NCBI RefSeq assembly: GCF_021742065.1
Contig: NZ_JAKKIE010000026.1
Coordinates: 1-56,022, forward strand
DNA length: 56,022 nt
Direction: 5' to 3'
Origin: Rhizorhapis sp. SPR117
GTDB taxonomy: Bacteria; Pseudomonadota; Alphaproteobacteria; Sphingomonadales; Sphingomonadaceae
Below, in pieces: positions 55,601 to 56,022 of this stretch. The position numbers and the translations under genes were made by a program. Numbering within the stretch: the first letter of the stretch is position 1; the number at the start of each line of letters is the position of its first letter. The notes under the pieces were generated by a model. That model was given only the letters and a program-made list of their open reading frames with translations, was not told the DNA's origin and searched no databases.

Positions 55601-55938
55601 GGGGTCGCGGCGTGCTCTTGGAGATCGCCCGGACTGTCCCACATAAACTCAGTCGTGTCCGTGAGATCATTGATATTCGAGAGCTGCACGGCACTGAGGA
55701 CCGGCAGTGACGATGCAACCCGACGAGCGCCCTTCTGACGCAGGAGTATCTGATCGAAAGGGGCTGCCATGTTGGTCGTGATCAGGTCGTGGCCTGGATG
55801 CTGCGACGGCGCAATGCGCGCTCGGCATTTCCCTCCGCGAAACGGCCGCTGGCAAATCAAATTGCCGCTGACCTTGATTCTCCGGTCAGGCAGCGGCGGC
55901 AGGGTCAAGTCTCCTTGCCAGCTGGGAAATAATGTCAT
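52642..55938 (-). CDS. SF2 DEAD/DEAH helicase with possible C-terminal nuclease domain
   Basis: A 1098-residue protein. Residues 140-480 are a ResIII/type III restriction-like helicase: Walker A LPTGTGKTE (166-174), DEAH (277-280), TATP (303-306), motif VI QFIGRFTRKG (464-473). Residues 500-930 are unassigned, with beta-rich segments. Near the end, EAADLVALKETDDGITLCLVHCKNA (Asp959, His976-Cys-Lys978) looks like a PD-(D/E)XK site with His replacing Glu. The N-terminal 57 residues are unknown. ATG 55938 has AGGGGGG upstream. It is convergent with the AbiE-linked gene. Likely a standalone restriction or defence effector. Upstream 84 bases to the window edge show nothing. Confidence 0.78.
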   Translation of the reverse strand: MTLFPSWQGDLTLPPLPDRRIKVSGNLICQRPFRGGKCRARIAPSQHPGHDLITTNMAAPFDQILLRQKGARRVASSLPVLSAVQLSNINDLTDTTEFMWDSPGDLQEHAATPERVLALWRNRFTFRVENDEEQEPGLRMPQIGALHAISAHFAVGEQFEPATVVLPTGTGKTETMLATQVYRQLRRTLVLVPSDALRNQIFEKFVTLGVLPDAGVVPRELAGPHVAKISTGLRSVDDCQVLIEKSNVIVALPDSLRSSQPDALAYLLDQCSDIFVDEAHHVTASTWATVRDQFKNKRILQFTATPFRRDGKRVDGKIIFNYKLGDAQKAGYYRPINLRTVEEYGDAEMRDRAIATEAVAVLRRDRNDLGFDHLLMARTQNKDRADIVWALYQELAPELHPVIVYSGPGRRLINAASLEKVLDRSADGARIVVCVDMLGEGFDLPNLKIAALHDTHKSLAVTLQFIGRFTRKGATGTIGEATVVANIADPEAEAKLAALYAEGADWDVLIKRLSEERIHEELRLQDVVLGLKERGDLHSQLSLWNLRPALSTQIFRTKCEEWSPLNYTGCLPRDAESWYALDEDNNLLVAVTHRTSTVDWGNYQNLENSVYDLLLARWDKAAGALFIYASDYQGLRTERVARAITSDETDLLSGPAVFRIPNNVEMPLVKSMGSSRIGAISFTSYFGPNVTEGLADIEKREAQLNNIACLGYEDGERVLWGGTQRKGKIWQQKSGTISAWMEWCGRTWSKVSSEVELESNITRDFLRPQKLNKPYEEYPIAVQWGEQAQIRFSDKQFMLFDEHEVPVFLVDLSVGSVGEDGSIDIDIATDGFQSTYRLSISADLPGGYGHAWVAGPRLKFRKANAEAVPLDEYLVTDPFIVRYADGTHSYNCYHIPTRLDAGTYPKDSLETWDWSGIPLNRESMNKTGDRDTIQFRAFQHIEDEFDLIFNDDGHGEAADLVALKETDDGITLCLVHCKNALDGRVSADIRNFYTLCGQAQKSMAVKHGGMPRLYVDLKRRHETWTRQGASRFLKGDMKILSYFKDKARRSRVDFEVVLVQPGASVETVTPEILRLLATTELFLTKTTQARFRVVVSSA

Positions 55939-56022
55939 GAGCCCCCCTAGTCACCCGGAACTGTAATCCACCTCATTGATTCACGCCTCTTTGAGGAGAT
56001 GAACAATGCTAGGTCGGCAGGC

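Larger units (their letters stand above)
44315..56022. mobile_element. Accessory island (ICE or defence island), right end not in window
   Basis: From about 44.4 kb the genes become plasmid-like and defence-related: ParB-type protein, TIGR04141-type protein, AbiE toxin-antitoxin, truncated SNF2 and Phd pieces, and a helicase-nuclease. Sequence looks more GC-rich and gene order is loose. No integrase, tRNA junction or direct repeat marks the left border, so the limit at the SANT gene is approximate. Confidence 0.45.

Noticed and set aside
1..56022. CRISPR arrays, rRNA genes, complete insertion sequences
   Set aside because: I saw no regularly spaced repeats, no rRNA-like sequence and no transposase with terminal repeats anywhere in the window.

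Overview
The window reads as chromosome of an alphaproteobacterium of the order Sphingomonadales (Sphingobium/Sphingopyxis/Sphingomonas-like). This rests on protein sequence style and gene content: a two-subunit 2-oxoacid:ferredoxin oxidoreductase in an apparently aerobic genome, an Rrf2-sufBCDS-sufT-sufA operon, DUF481 and DUF885 proteins, an M20-astA pair and an E1alpha/E1beta/E2 branched-chain dehydrogenase set. Species cannot be named from what is visible.

About 1-44.3 kb is dense core genome. In order it holds: a truncated response regulator; rluB-rsmD; a single-domain globin; a small secreted protein; a UvrD-type helicase; a DUF885 lipoprotein; an MFS exporter overlapping cysK; a SleB-type wall hydrolase; a minus-strand run hisI, lipoprotein, merR, acyl-CoA dehydrogenase; purF (Fe-S type); an SDR; a DUF481 outer-membrane protein; rppH; korAB; a cyclopropane-fatty-acid synthase; malate synthase G; M20 hydrolase-astA; the bkd operon; thyA; a short RadC-like protein; tRNA-Pro(CGG); dapD with a HAD phosphatase; and a subtilase autotransporter that looks like a lipoprotein. 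The nine-gene suf operon (36.5-42.8 kb) follows, then a HI0933/YhiN flavoprotein.

The suf operon is the most unusual core locus. Every neighbouring pair of genes overlaps by 1-8 bases. Between sufB and sufC sits a DUF559 (Vsr-like) endonuclease gene whose two ends are made of a 35-36 bp inverted repeat, followed by a 94-residue unknown gene. This looks like a small domesticated repeat/endonuclease cassette that kept translational coupling intact.

From about 44.5 kb to the right edge the content changes to an accessory island, probably part of an integrative element or a defence island. It holds a plasmid/ICE-type ParB protein; a 457-bp structured non-coding stretch; a TIGR04141/DUF6119-type protein; a 71-residue unknown protein; a patchwork of three truncated genes (unknown C-terminus, SNF2-type helicase piece, Phd-type antitoxin N-terminus); an AbiEi/AbiEii type IV toxin-antitoxin pair with a third co-directional gene; and a convergent 1098-residue SF2 helicase with a possible nuclease motif near its C-terminus. 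The best candidates for undescribed biology are the AbiE-linked third gene, the helicase-nuclease, the TIGR04141 locus and the suf cassette.

All assignments come from reading the sequence and from family knowledge. No database search or structure prediction was run. Names marked as family resemblance, and all operators, promoters and hairpins, are hypotheses.
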